A stretch of DNA of 45,945 nt. It comes from Chitinophagales bacterium (GTDB lineage: Bacteria; Bacteroidota; Bacteroidia; Chitinophagales; UBA2359). Where the stretch lies: NCBI GenBank assembly GCA_020628375.1, contig JAHDFD010000026.1, forward strand, positions 1 to 45,945, given 5' to 3'. The translations under genes and the position numbers were made by a program. Below, piece after piece: positions 39,382 to 45,945 of this stretch. The first letter of the stretch is position 1, and the number at the start of each line of letters is the position of its first letter. The notes beneath the pieces are model-generated. The model was not told the DNA's origin and did not search any database. It worked only from the letters and a program-made list of their open reading frames with translations.

Positions 39382-40767
39382 ATGCCAAAAGCTAAACCAA
39401 ATACGAGTAAAAAGAAAAAAGGAAACCCACGCTTAATTGGTGGTTTTGTTTGGATAGACTTTTTAAGAAAAACTGAAATTTGGAATTGGTTTAATGATGT
39501 TTCAGTTAATGGATTTACAAGAAAAAAGATAGTTAATAAATTCAATATTGAGTTCAGCGATCTATTAAATGAAGTAGGGCAAAAATTGAATGTTGTAACA
39601 CTTAATTCTATTTGTAAGAATAATAAAGATTTTCCTTTGAATACAGAAGCCGATGCAAAGGAGTTACGAAAATTCAACACTAAAGAATGTTCAGAAATTG
39701 AAACCTATCTTGTAGAAGAACTAATAAGAACAGATAACACTATTGATACTGAAAAGGTATGTATTAGGCTAAATAAAGCACTCAATTTATCACAGGTATT
39801 TACAGTTAATGATTTACGAAACCATATAAGAACAGCCCGAAAAAAGTACATTGAAAAGATTAAGCAACCTATTTACAATAGATACCAACACACCACAGAT
39901 AAACAAGCATCATTAATATACCAACAGATCAAAGAACTGGAAACCTTACTTGAACTAAAGCCTATTATTGGAGTAGCTGAAACATTACCAACTGAAATAA
40001 AGCGAATACAAATAAACATTCCAATAGATGTTATTGAAGCAACAGCAAAAGAAGCATCTAAAGCATTTGGTAAACAGCAAGCACAACAGGCTAAACAAGC
40101 CTTTATTCAGTTTGCTAATTTATTAAGTAATGCAGACGATTTGACACAATTAGAAAAGTTACAATGTATTCCGTTTTACTTCATTAATGATATGCTTTAC
40201 AAGTTGTATGATAGGTTAGACCGTATTACAGGAAAAGAACAAATAAATAAGTTAGAACACCAGAAACAGAACCACAGGCACAGATTAGAAATGTATGCCA
40301 AAAAGAAGCAACTGGATTACCTATATACATTTGCCACAGGCTTAAATTTAGAACCAGATCAAACAGAAGCCTTAGCAGATGAAATAATACAATTACAAAT
40401 GAATGAAACCGAGTTTATGGAGAGGTTCAAACAGCAACAAGAACAAGCAAAACCAATACAAGGATATTCAATAAAAACAGAAGTTAATAAAGATCACTTT
40501 GGTTTGGTGCATATTTTTTGCAAAAATATTTCGGATATGGAAAAGGAGCTTACAAATAAAAATGATTTAGCTCCATTGATTCAGAAATACTACTTTATAG
40601 TTAAGAACCTCCACACCTCCACAAATGAGATAGAGCAAAGGATTTATATAAATGAACTAAATAATCTATTTACTTCTATTACTAAAATGATGCAGCAACA
40701 AAAGTTTGATGAAAGTAAGCTGAAAAAAGTGGAGGTAAAACATAATGAATTGATTGACCAATTTTAA
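39382..40767 (+). CDS. Unknown protein upstream of the terminase, 461 aa
   Basis: The start is taken at the ATG at 39382 (MPKAKPNTSKKKKGN); an upstream in-frame TTG gives a hydrophobic lead that looks untranslated. The first 15 residues are strongly basic. A segment at about 20-70 (GGFVWIDFLRKTEIWNWF..., FTRKKIVNKFNI) could be a DNA-binding fold. The rest is almost all helical and rich in Gln, Lys and Glu, with coiled coils (LEHQKQNHRHRLEMYAKKKQ, FMERFKQQQEQAKP). It lies 66 bp before the terminase gene. Position suggests a small-terminase-like or DNA-recognition partner, but it is larger than usual small subunits and I see no diagnostic motif. Confidence 0.82.
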   Translation: MPKAKPNTSKKKKGNPRLIGGFVWIDFLRKTEIWNWFNDVSVNGFTRKKIVNKFNIEFSDLLNEVGQKLNVVTLNSICKNNKDFPLNTEADAKELRKFNTKECSEIETYLVEELIRTDNTIDTEKVCIRLNKALNLSQVFTVNDLRNHIRTARKKYIEKIKQPIYNRYQHTTDKQASLIYQQIKELETLLELKPIIGVAETLPTEIKRIQINIPIDVIEATAKEASKAFGKQQAQQAKQAFIQFANLLSNADDLTQLEKLQCIPFYFINDMLYKLYDRLDRITGKEQINKLEHQKQNHRHRLEMYAKKKQLDYLYTFATGLNLEPDQTEALADEIIQLQMNETEFMERFKQQQEQAKPIQGYSIKTEVNKDHFGLVHIFCKNISDMEKELTNKNDLAPLIQKYYFIVKNLHTSTNEIEQRIYINELNNLFTSITKMMQQQKFDESKLKKVEVKHNELIDQF

Positions 40768-40833
40768 GTACAATTTTCGTTTACAGATTCCGATGGGAAA
40801 GCTAAAGCGATTTCTATACGCAAATAATAAGCA

Positions 40834-42384
40834 ATGATAACAGGAATAATTCAACCAATAGACAAACTAAACCGAGCTATTCGATTGCGTGAACCGATAG
40901 GTATATATAATATCTTATATCCAAGTCAAAAGAGATTTGTATTAGATTTATCACAACCTACAACGATCTATATAGCAAGTCCAAAAGTAGGAAAAACACA
41001 AGGTGCATTATTATTTATGTTCGGAGTGGTTACAGGTCAAATTCCAGCCAAAATGATTCCTTTGAATGATACACCAGATAACAGCGAATACATACTTGAA
41101 TTTTTATTGAAAGGTGAAAATATATATTGGTTTGGTGCATATCATTCAACAGCAATGGACGCACTAAGCCGATTCCAGAAATTGATAATTCCATATAAGA
41201 ACCATAATTTATTGAAATGGAAAAAGAGTAGTAAAGAATTTGAACATATCCATTTTACGGAAATAGATGTAAAAGTATTCTTTGTTAGTGGAGTAAACCC
41301 TAATTCAGTATATGGACGTGAAGCAAGCATAATTTTTATAGACGAAGCAAGCCGATATACACCAGACTTTTACGCAATGGCATTTAGTATAATTTCAAAG
41401 ACTAACGGACGTTGTATAATGTTCGGGAATTATTACGGTGAAAACAACCAGATGCAGCAAATGGCAAATGATAGCCAAAGGGTAACAGTCCACCAGATGA
41501 CCGCACAAGATGGAGTAAACGAGGGAATACTAAGTTTAGCACGATTAGAGCAGATACGGCAAACAATGGACTTAGCAGACTTTGAAAGATTGTATTATCT
41601 GAAACAAGATAAATCAAATTCAAAACGTTTCTTTTCCTTATTCGATGAAGAAACACACACCAAAGAAATTACTTATTCACATGACTATTTAATAAAGCGA
41701 TCTATAAACAATGAATTGTGGTTAAGTTTCGATTTTGGCGTTACTATGTGTGGTTGCATTATTGCGATCTATAACAAAAATTCAAATACACTTGAAGTAA
41801 TAGACGAAGTAATAAGCAAGGGCAAAGGCTTAATTCATTGTTTGAATGATTTGATATTGAAATACAAAAATATATTCCAGAAAAGAAAAGTATTTATTAC
41901 AGGCGATGTAACAGGCAATACAGGCAAAGCAACAAACCCACAGATTACAGATTATAGAATTATAGCTAAAGCATTCAGGGAACATAATTTGCGGAAACCT
42001 ACCTTTAAAGTTCCAAGCGGAGCAGACACCAATAAAATATACAGAGAACGATTAAACGTAATTTTCGGAGCAACAGGAACGGAAACAAAGCACCCTATAC
42101 ATTGCTACATTAACAAAGAATGTAAATTGCTTATTCGTGATCTTAATTTTGTAGAATGTACGATTGAACGTAAAACCACAAGTGAAAAAATTAATCTTAC
42201 TAAAACAGGAAAAAACAGTATTTCCAAAAATGTAAAGAATGATGACTTGACACATTTAGGCGATATGTTCAAATATTTGTGTACGGTGGTATTTCGTAAG
42301 TTCAACTTTGGTTTGTTCTTAGAGCATTTGAACCTCCACGATCTAAAGCAAATGAAGCCCAAAGAATTTAAGGAAGTAGAATAA
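40834..42384 (+). CDS. Phage-type terminase large subunit
   Basis: 516 aa. The ATPase domain has Walker A IASPKVGKT (A48-T55) and Walker B ASIIFIDEAS (D170-E171 with the catalytic carboxylate), followed by the GRCIMFGNYYG coupling motif. The C-terminal RNase H-like nuclease has D300 (WLSFDFG), D358 (FITGDVTGNTG) and D470/D471/D477 (KNDDLTHLGDMFKY), so both activities look intact. Large terminases cut concatemeric DNA and pump it into a procapsid. No procapsid genes are present in the visible element, so it would have to use capsids from another phage, or do something else with the motor. The partner may be the 461-aa protein just upstream. Confidence 0.9.
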   Translation: MITGIIQPIDKLNRAIRLREPIGIYNILYPSQKRFVLDLSQPTTIYIASPKVGKTQGALLFMFGVVTGQIPAKMIPLNDTPDNSEYILEFLLKGENIYWFGAYHSTAMDALSRFQKLIIPYKNHNLLKWKKSSKEFEHIHFTEIDVKVFFVSGVNPNSVYGREASIIFIDEASRYTPDFYAMAFSIISKTNGRCIMFGNYYGENNQMQQMANDSQRVTVHQMTAQDGVNEGILSLARLEQIRQTMDLADFERLYYLKQDKSNSKRFFSLFDEETHTKEITYSHDYLIKRSINNELWLSFDFGVTMCGCIIAIYNKNSNTLEVIDEVISKGKGLIHCLNDLILKYKNIFQKRKVFITGDVTGNTGKATNPQITDYRIIAKAFREHNLRKPTFKVPSGADTNKIYRERLNVIFGATGTETKHPIHCYINKECKLLIRDLNFVECTIERKTTSEKINLTKTGKNSISKNVKNDDLTHLGDMFKYLCTVVFRKFNFGLFLEHLNLHDLKQMKPKEFKEVE

Positions 42385-42392
42385 TATAAAAT

Positions 42393-42410
42393 GAATTAAG
42401 ATATTAATTT
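42393..42410. promoter_or_regulatory. Variant of the 18-bp AT palindrome, copy 3
   Basis: GAATTAAGATATTAATTT differs from the perfect palindrome at two positions. It lies 9 bp after the terminase stop and about 90 bp before the next gene. Confidence 0.4.
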
Positions 42411-42467
42411 ATTGAAGCAATAAAGGAACTTAATCAAACTACTAAATGTAATATAATAGAATTATTT

Positions 42468-42475
42468 TATATTTG
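42468..42475 (+). promoter_or_regulatory. Candidate -7 promoter element
   Basis: TATATTTG matches the Bacteroidota -7 consensus TAnnTTTG and is 22 bp before the ATG at 42498. It touches the GTTATAAC octamer at 42475-42482, so a repressor bound there would block it. No clear -33 TTTG was seen. Confidence 0.5.
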
Positions 42476-42497
42476 TTATAACTAAAGGTTTTGCAGT

Positions 42498-42680
42498 ATG
42501 ACAATGCCAAAAGATAAAAAGGATAAATTAACACCAACACAAAAGGCGTTTTTTGATTATATAGAAAAAAAACAAGCCTTACAAAAATTTATTGCAGAAG
42601 GTAAAAGCCTAAACGAATATTCCGAAAAATATGGAGTTCAATTCTATACACCCATATCCGTTAAAGAAGAAAGAAAATAA
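42498..42680 (+). CDS. Small charged protein overlapping DUF6169
   Basis: 60 aa, MTMPKDKKDKLTPTQKAFFD..., alternatively starting at the third codon (42504). It is basic at the start, then helical (FDYIEKKQALQKFIAEGKSLNEYSEKYGVQF); the last part could be a short HTH. I do not recognise a family. Its last 50 bp overlap the start of the DUF6169 gene in another frame. A promoter element and an operator-like octamer just before it support its being expressed. The size and overlap are reminiscent of an antitoxin or immunity partner, but that is a guess. Confidence 0.62.
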   Translation: MTMPKDKKDKLTPTQKAFFDYIEKKQALQKFIAEGKSLNEYSEKYGVQFYTPISVKEERK

Positions 42681-43143
42681 CTTTTTTTTCAGTACAGAAA
42701 ATGGTATTGAATACATTGTTTATTTTACAAATAGTATTGCAGAATCATTCAAACCACAGTTCCCAAACTTAGCATCTGAAATATTTGATTTTGGTTTTGA
42801 ACCCTTAAATAAGCTTGACAAAGAAATACAGCTTAAAAGTAAACACGACCCCAGAATTAAGGATACAATTATTAATGTAGTGGCAACCTTTTTTAAAGAG
42901 AATCAAAAAGCCTTAATTTATACCTGTTCAACTTTAGAAGGAAAACAAAAAGCACGTTCACGCTTGTTTAACAGATGGTTTAATGATACTGAAAAGTATG
43001 GAATATTAAAGTTTAATTCTGAAATAAAAGCCTTTGATTTTTCATTTTATCAAAGCTTATTAATACAAAAAGATAATCCTAACTTTCAAGATATTAAACA
43101 AGCTTTCTTTCAAATTTCAGATGAAATGAATGAATTGAAATAA
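42631..43143 (+). CDS. DUF6169 family protein
   Basis: 170 aa. The sequence YIVYFTNSIAESF, FDFGFEPLNK, DPRIKDTIINVVATFF and STLEGKQKARSRLFNRWFN fits the Bacteroidota-specific DUF6169 family as I remember it. The function is unknown. No signal peptide or membrane segment is seen, so it is cytoplasmic. The start at 42631 lies inside the preceding small gene (50-bp overlap, different frame), which suggests coupled translation. Homologues are scattered and often strain-specific, consistent with cargo. Confidence 0.8.
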   Translation: MEFNSIHPYPLKKKENNFFFSTENGIEYIVYFTNSIAESFKPQFPNLASEIFDFGFEPLNKLDKEIQLKSKHDPRIKDTIINVVATFFKENQKALIYTCSTLEGKQKARSRLFNRWFNDTEKYGILKFNSEIKAFDFSFYQSLLIQKDNPNFQDIKQAFFQISDEMNELK

Positions 43144-43155
43144 GCACACACCCAA

Positions 43156-43173
43156 AAATTAATATATTAATTT
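43156..43173. promoter_or_regulatory. 18-bp AT palindrome, copy 4
   Basis: Third exact copy of AAATTAATATATTAATTT, 13 bp after the DUF6169 stop and about 55 bp before the candidate -7 element of the restriction gene. Confidence 0.5.
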
Positions 43174-43227
43174 TCGTTTTCAACAGCAGTTCATCACAAC
43201 CAGAAATTTACAACACACTTCATTTAT

Positions 43228-43235
43228 TATATTTG
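43228..43235 (+). promoter_or_regulatory. Candidate -7 promoter element of the restriction-modification gene
   Basis: TATATTTG, identical to the element at 42468-42475 and matching TAnnTTTG. It lies 64 bp before the ATG at 43300, leaving a leader that contains the REP-like hairpin at 43250-43276. Confidence 0.5.
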
Positions 43236-43249
43236 CAAAATTATATTTC

Positions 43250-43276
43250 GGTTTCTGAGCGTAGTCGAAGAAAACC
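43250..43276. repeat. REP-like element of a second family
   Basis: GGTTTCT (43250-43256) and AGAAAACC (43269-43276) bracket GAGCGTAGTCGA. The CTGAGCGTAGTCGAAG word is a widespread dispersed repeat in Flavobacteria-like genomes and is unrelated to the GGTC/GACC family here. It would form a hairpin in the leader of the restriction gene, 23 bp before the start codon. Confidence 0.65.
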
Positions 43277-43299
43277 ACTAAAATTTCAATTTGCACCCA

Positions 43300-45906
43300 A
43301 TGAGTTTATTCCAGATTTCTGTATTAAAAAACTACCTGAAACAACAAGATCAAACAACCATTGAAACCGCTTGGAATACCTTTAAAAATCATTTTCATAA
43401 TGCAGAGATGCAAGCCAAAATTCGAGGGCTTAAAGAAGAACAATACCAAGTAGGGTTTTTAAACGATTTATTTGTAAATGTGTTCGGGTATATCTTACAA
43501 CCAGCCGAAAACTATAACCTAGTACCAGAGTACAAAAACAAGTCAGATGCTAAGAAAGCAGACGGAGCAGTTTTTGACACAAAAGGAAATGTAATTGCAG
43601 TAATTGAACTAAAAGGAACAGACACCCCAAATTTACAAAAGGTACAAGTACAAGCCTTTGGATATAAAAACGCACACGCTACCTGTAAATACGTGGTTAC
43701 TTCCAATTTTGAAAAGCTACGTTTCTATATTAACGATACCGAAAAACATCTTGAATTTAATTTGTTTACCCTTAGCCGTGAAGACTTTGAACTACTGTAT
43801 TTATGTTTAGCTAAAGACAATATTTATGCAGATATTCCTTTAAAGATCAAAACCGAAACGGTAACGAATGAAGAAGCTATAACCAAAAAATTATACAAAG
43901 ATTATCATACTTTCAGAACAGAATTATTTAACAGCATTGCCGAACTAAATCCACAGTTCGATAAAATGTTATTATTCAAGAAAACGCAAAAATTACTTGA
44001 CCGATTTTTATTTATTTTCTTTGCAGAAGACCGTCAACTGTTACCAGCTAATTCAATAACAAAAATTATTGACAAATACGAAAAGTTAATTAAACTTGAT
44101 TTTCCGAAACCTTTATACGAAGTCTTTAAACAGTATTTTCACTTTATCAATACAGGAAGGAAAAAGACTGATGACAAAGCCGAAATTTACCCTTATAACG
44201 GTGGTTTGTTCAAAACCGATGAAGTATTAGACAATTTGAATATAGACGATCTACTGTTATTAAAACACGCTTCCAAATTAACCGCTTATGATTTTGAAAG
44301 CGAAGTAAGCGTAAATATACTTGGACACATCTTTGAACATTCTTTGAATGACTTGGAAGAAATGCAAGCCCAAATTGAAGGCACAGCCATTGATACCAAA
44401 CAAACCAAACGTAAAAAAGATGGTGTATTTTACACCCCTCAATACATTACGCAATACATAGTTGAAAATACCGTAGGAAAGCTTTGTGAAGAAAAGAAAA
44501 CAGTATTGAACTTTGATGAAAGCGAATACAGAAAAGACCGTAAAGGACGTAAAAAGGATAAATTAAAGCAGCTATTGAATACGCTGGAAACATACCGAAC
44601 ATGGTTAACAGAAATTACGATATGTGACCCAGCGTGCGGATCAGGTGCATTTTTAAATGAAGCCTTACAATTTCTAAAAACCGAACACCATTATTTAGAT
44701 GAATTACAAACCAGCCTTTTAGGTGGAGGTTTTAAGTTTCCTAATGTAGAAGCCACCATATTAGAAAACAACCTTTACGGTGTAGATATAAATAACGAAA
44801 GTGTAGAGATAGCCAAACTTTCTTTATGGTTAAGCACCGCAAAACCAAACCGAAAACTAAGTAGCCTTAATAACAATATTAAATGCGGAAATTCTTTAAT
44901 TGACGATGTGGAGGTAGCAGGGGAAAAAGCTTTTAATTGGAAAACAGAATTTCCGCAGGTTTTTGAAAAAGGTGGTTTTGATGTGATTATTGGTAATCCG
45001 CCGTATGTACTTTGTCAACCTTCTAATACTGACGAAACTACATTAAATAGATACAAGCAATTTGAAGTTGCAAGTTACAAAATTGATCTTTTTCATTTGT
45101 TTTTTGAAAAATCAATTCACTTAATTTCTGAAAATGGAAAGTTAGGTTTTATTACTCCTAATACCTACCTCAATAATAAATATATCAAACCACTAAGAAA
45201 GTTTATACTTGAAAATACTTTTATTGATATTGTAATAAATTACAAGGATGCTGTTTTTGCAGAAGCTGGAGTTGATGTAGCTACTTTAATTTGTACAAAA
45301 AGTAAAAGTTCTAATTATGAAATTCAAATATTTGAAGTTGAAAAATCACAGTATAAAAGTTTAGGAACAAAGAAACAGGAAAGCTGGATTAATGATATTG
45401 AAAATACTTTCAACCTAAATAAAGATTTTGCTATTTCTTTTGATGGTTGTTTAACCATTAAAGATATTTGTTCTGTTACATTTGGACTCCAAACAAAAGA
45501 TAAAAAAACTTATGTAGCAGAAGTAAAAAAAGAGAACGATTGGGAACATTGTTATACAGGAAAAGATGTAAGCAGATTTAATTTACAACCAGCATCATTA
45601 TTTTTTAAAAATAAAATAGAAGAAGTAAAAGCTGGAGGTTCTTGGAACATGACAATACATCACAGTAAAAAAATTGTAGTTAGACAAGTTGGTAACCCTG
45701 AACCTATTTATGCTTATGATGAATTTGGTTATGCTTGTTTAAATACAATGTACAGCATTGTAAATATTGACAAAAGTTATAGTTTGAAGTATTTAATAGC
45801 TATTCTTAATTCAAGACTTCTAAAAGAATACTTTTTGCTAAAATATTCAGACGGGAAACAACTATTTCCAAAAATTAAAGGCTTTCAATTAACAATAGTT
45901 CGGTAA
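43300..45906 (+). CDS. Type IIG (Eco57I-like) restriction-modification enzyme, possibly C-terminally truncated
   Basis: 868 aa from the ATG at 43300; a TTG three codons upstream is in frame but less likely. The N-terminal nuclease domain has a PD-(D/E)XK site: D88 (KKADGAVF) and E103-L-K105 (VIELKGTD). The adenine methyltransferase core has motif I DPACGSGAF (D443 on) and motif IV NPPY (566-569), plus GVDINNESVEIAKLSLW. A TaqI-like specificity domain follows (KKIVVRQVGNPEPIYAYDE, YLIAILNSRLL). The protein stops at LFPKIKGFQLTIVR, where relatives continue with a further 30-60 or more residues, so the tail looks cut short and activity is uncertain. It cuts and methylates with a single polypeptide, so no separate methylase is needed. 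Probably anti-phage cargo. Confidence 0.9.
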   Translation: MSLFQISVLKNYLKQQDQTTIETAWNTFKNHFHNAEMQAKIRGLKEEQYQVGFLNDLFVNVFGYILQPAENYNLVPEYKNKSDAKKADGAVFDTKGNVIAVIELKGTDTPNLQKVQVQAFGYKNAHATCKYVVTSNFEKLRFYINDTEKHLEFNLFTLSREDFELLYLCLAKDNIYADIPLKIKTETVTNEEAITKKLYKDYHTFRTELFNSIAELNPQFDKMLLFKKTQKLLDRFLFIFFAEDRQLLPANSITKIIDKYEKLIKLDFPKPLYEVFKQYFHFINTGRKKTDDKAEIYPYNGGLFKTDEVLDNLNIDDLLLLKHASKLTAYDFESEVSVNILGHIFEHSLNDLEEMQAQIEGTAIDTKQTKRKKDGVFYTPQYITQYIVENTVGKLCEEKKTVLNFDESEYRKDRKGRKKDKLKQLLNTLETYRTWLTEITICDPACGSGAFLNEALQFLKTEHHYLDELQTSLLGGGFKFPNVEATILENNLYGVDINNESVEIAKLSLWLSTAKPNRKLSSLNNNIKCGNSLIDDVEVAGEKAFNWKTEFPQVFEKGGFDVIIGNPPYVLCQPSNTDETTLNRYKQFEVASYKIDLFHLFFEKSIHLISENGKLGFITPNTYLNNKYIKPLRKFILENTFIDIVINYKDAVFAEAGVDVATLICTKSKSSNYEIQIFEVEKSQYKSLGTKKQESWINDIENTFNLNKDFAISFDGCLTIKDICSVTFGLQTKDKKTYVAEVKKENDWEHCYTGKDVSRFNLQPASLFFKNKIEEVKAGGSWNMTIHHSKKIVVRQVGNPEPIYAYDEFGYACLNTMYSIVNIDKSYSLKYLIAILNSRLLKEYFLLKYSDGKQLFPKIKGFQLTIVR

Positions 45907-45945
45907 CTTTTGAATTAGTATAATTAAGAAAACGAGAAGCATTAT

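Larger units (their letters stand above)
36484..45945. mobile_element. Integrative element with terminase and restriction cargo (right end outside window)
   Basis: All genes from the integrase on are plus strand, tightly packed and A-rich on the coding strand. They are integrase, unknown 300 aa, HTH protein, unknown 461 aa, large terminase, small protein, DUF6169 and type IIG restriction-modification. I see no capsid, portal, protease, tail, relaxase or conjugation gene. The left end is the probable tRNA-Cys att site. The right end, with an intact tRNA-Cys, should lie past 45945. It best fits a phage satellite or terminase-bearing island; a prophage remnant, or a larger phage continuing beyond the edge, cannot be excluded. 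Confidence 0.7.

Overview
The window is AT-rich chromosomal DNA from a member of the Bacteroidota, most likely a free-living or marine lineage. The evidence is several secreted proteins with type IX secretion (T9SS) C-terminal signals of both type A and type B (gliding-motility-associated), a Bacteroidota-style sigma-54 factor, TAnnTTTG-type -7 promoter elements, and small families (DUF420, DUF6169) common in this phylum.

Region 1 (1-19250, minus strand) holds three neighbouring giant surface or secreted protein genes. The first runs off the left edge. It has an N-terminal haem-binding domain (CX4CH) followed by at least six almost identical 366-bp repeats. The second (2557 aa) and third (2852 aa) are mosaics of cohesin-like, Ig-like, Kazal, lamin-tail, cadherin/Big-like and calcium-loop modules, each ending in a type B T9SS domain. 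They share modules with each other and with gene 1, so they look like a locally duplicated and recombining family. Rho-independent terminators follow genes 2 and 3.

Region 2 (19251-27951) is mostly housekeeping: a NicO/RcnA-like metal exporter, a CPMC mini-protein, a DUF420 membrane protein, a SCO copper chaperone (cytochrome oxidase assembly theme), a LOG-family phosphoribohydrolase, a tandem universal stress protein, a secreted M4 metalloprotease with a type A T9SS tail, a YigZ/IMPACT protein and NAD kinase.

Region 3 (27952-29535) is a REP/RAYT locus. A REP-associated tyrosine transposase is surrounded by many palindromes built on GGTC-(AGGC or AGC)-GACC. Part of the locus is duplicated and contains a decayed 3' copy of the transposase and a small membrane-protein gene. 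Related palindromes occur at 24099-24122 and 34573-34643.

Region 4 (29555-36346, minus strand) carries rpoN, the viaA/ravA pair with overlapping stop and start codons, and a secreted copper monooxygenase fused to a CX4CH cytochrome domain and a T9SS tail.

Region 5 (about 36484 to the right edge, plus strand) is an integrated mobile element. Its left junction looks like the displaced 3' end of a tRNA-Cys gene with that gene's terminator. It encodes a complete tyrosine integrase, an unknown 300-aa protein, an excisionase-like HTH protein, an unknown 461-aa protein, a phage-type large terminase (both ATPase and nuclease residues present), an overlapping small-protein/DUF6169 pair, and a type IIG (Eco57I-like) restriction-modification enzyme. 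No capsid, portal or tail genes are seen, so it resembles a phage satellite or terminase-bearing island with defence cargo. An 18-bp AT palindrome recurs near the start of several of its genes. This element and the REP/RAYT locus are the parts most worth following up.
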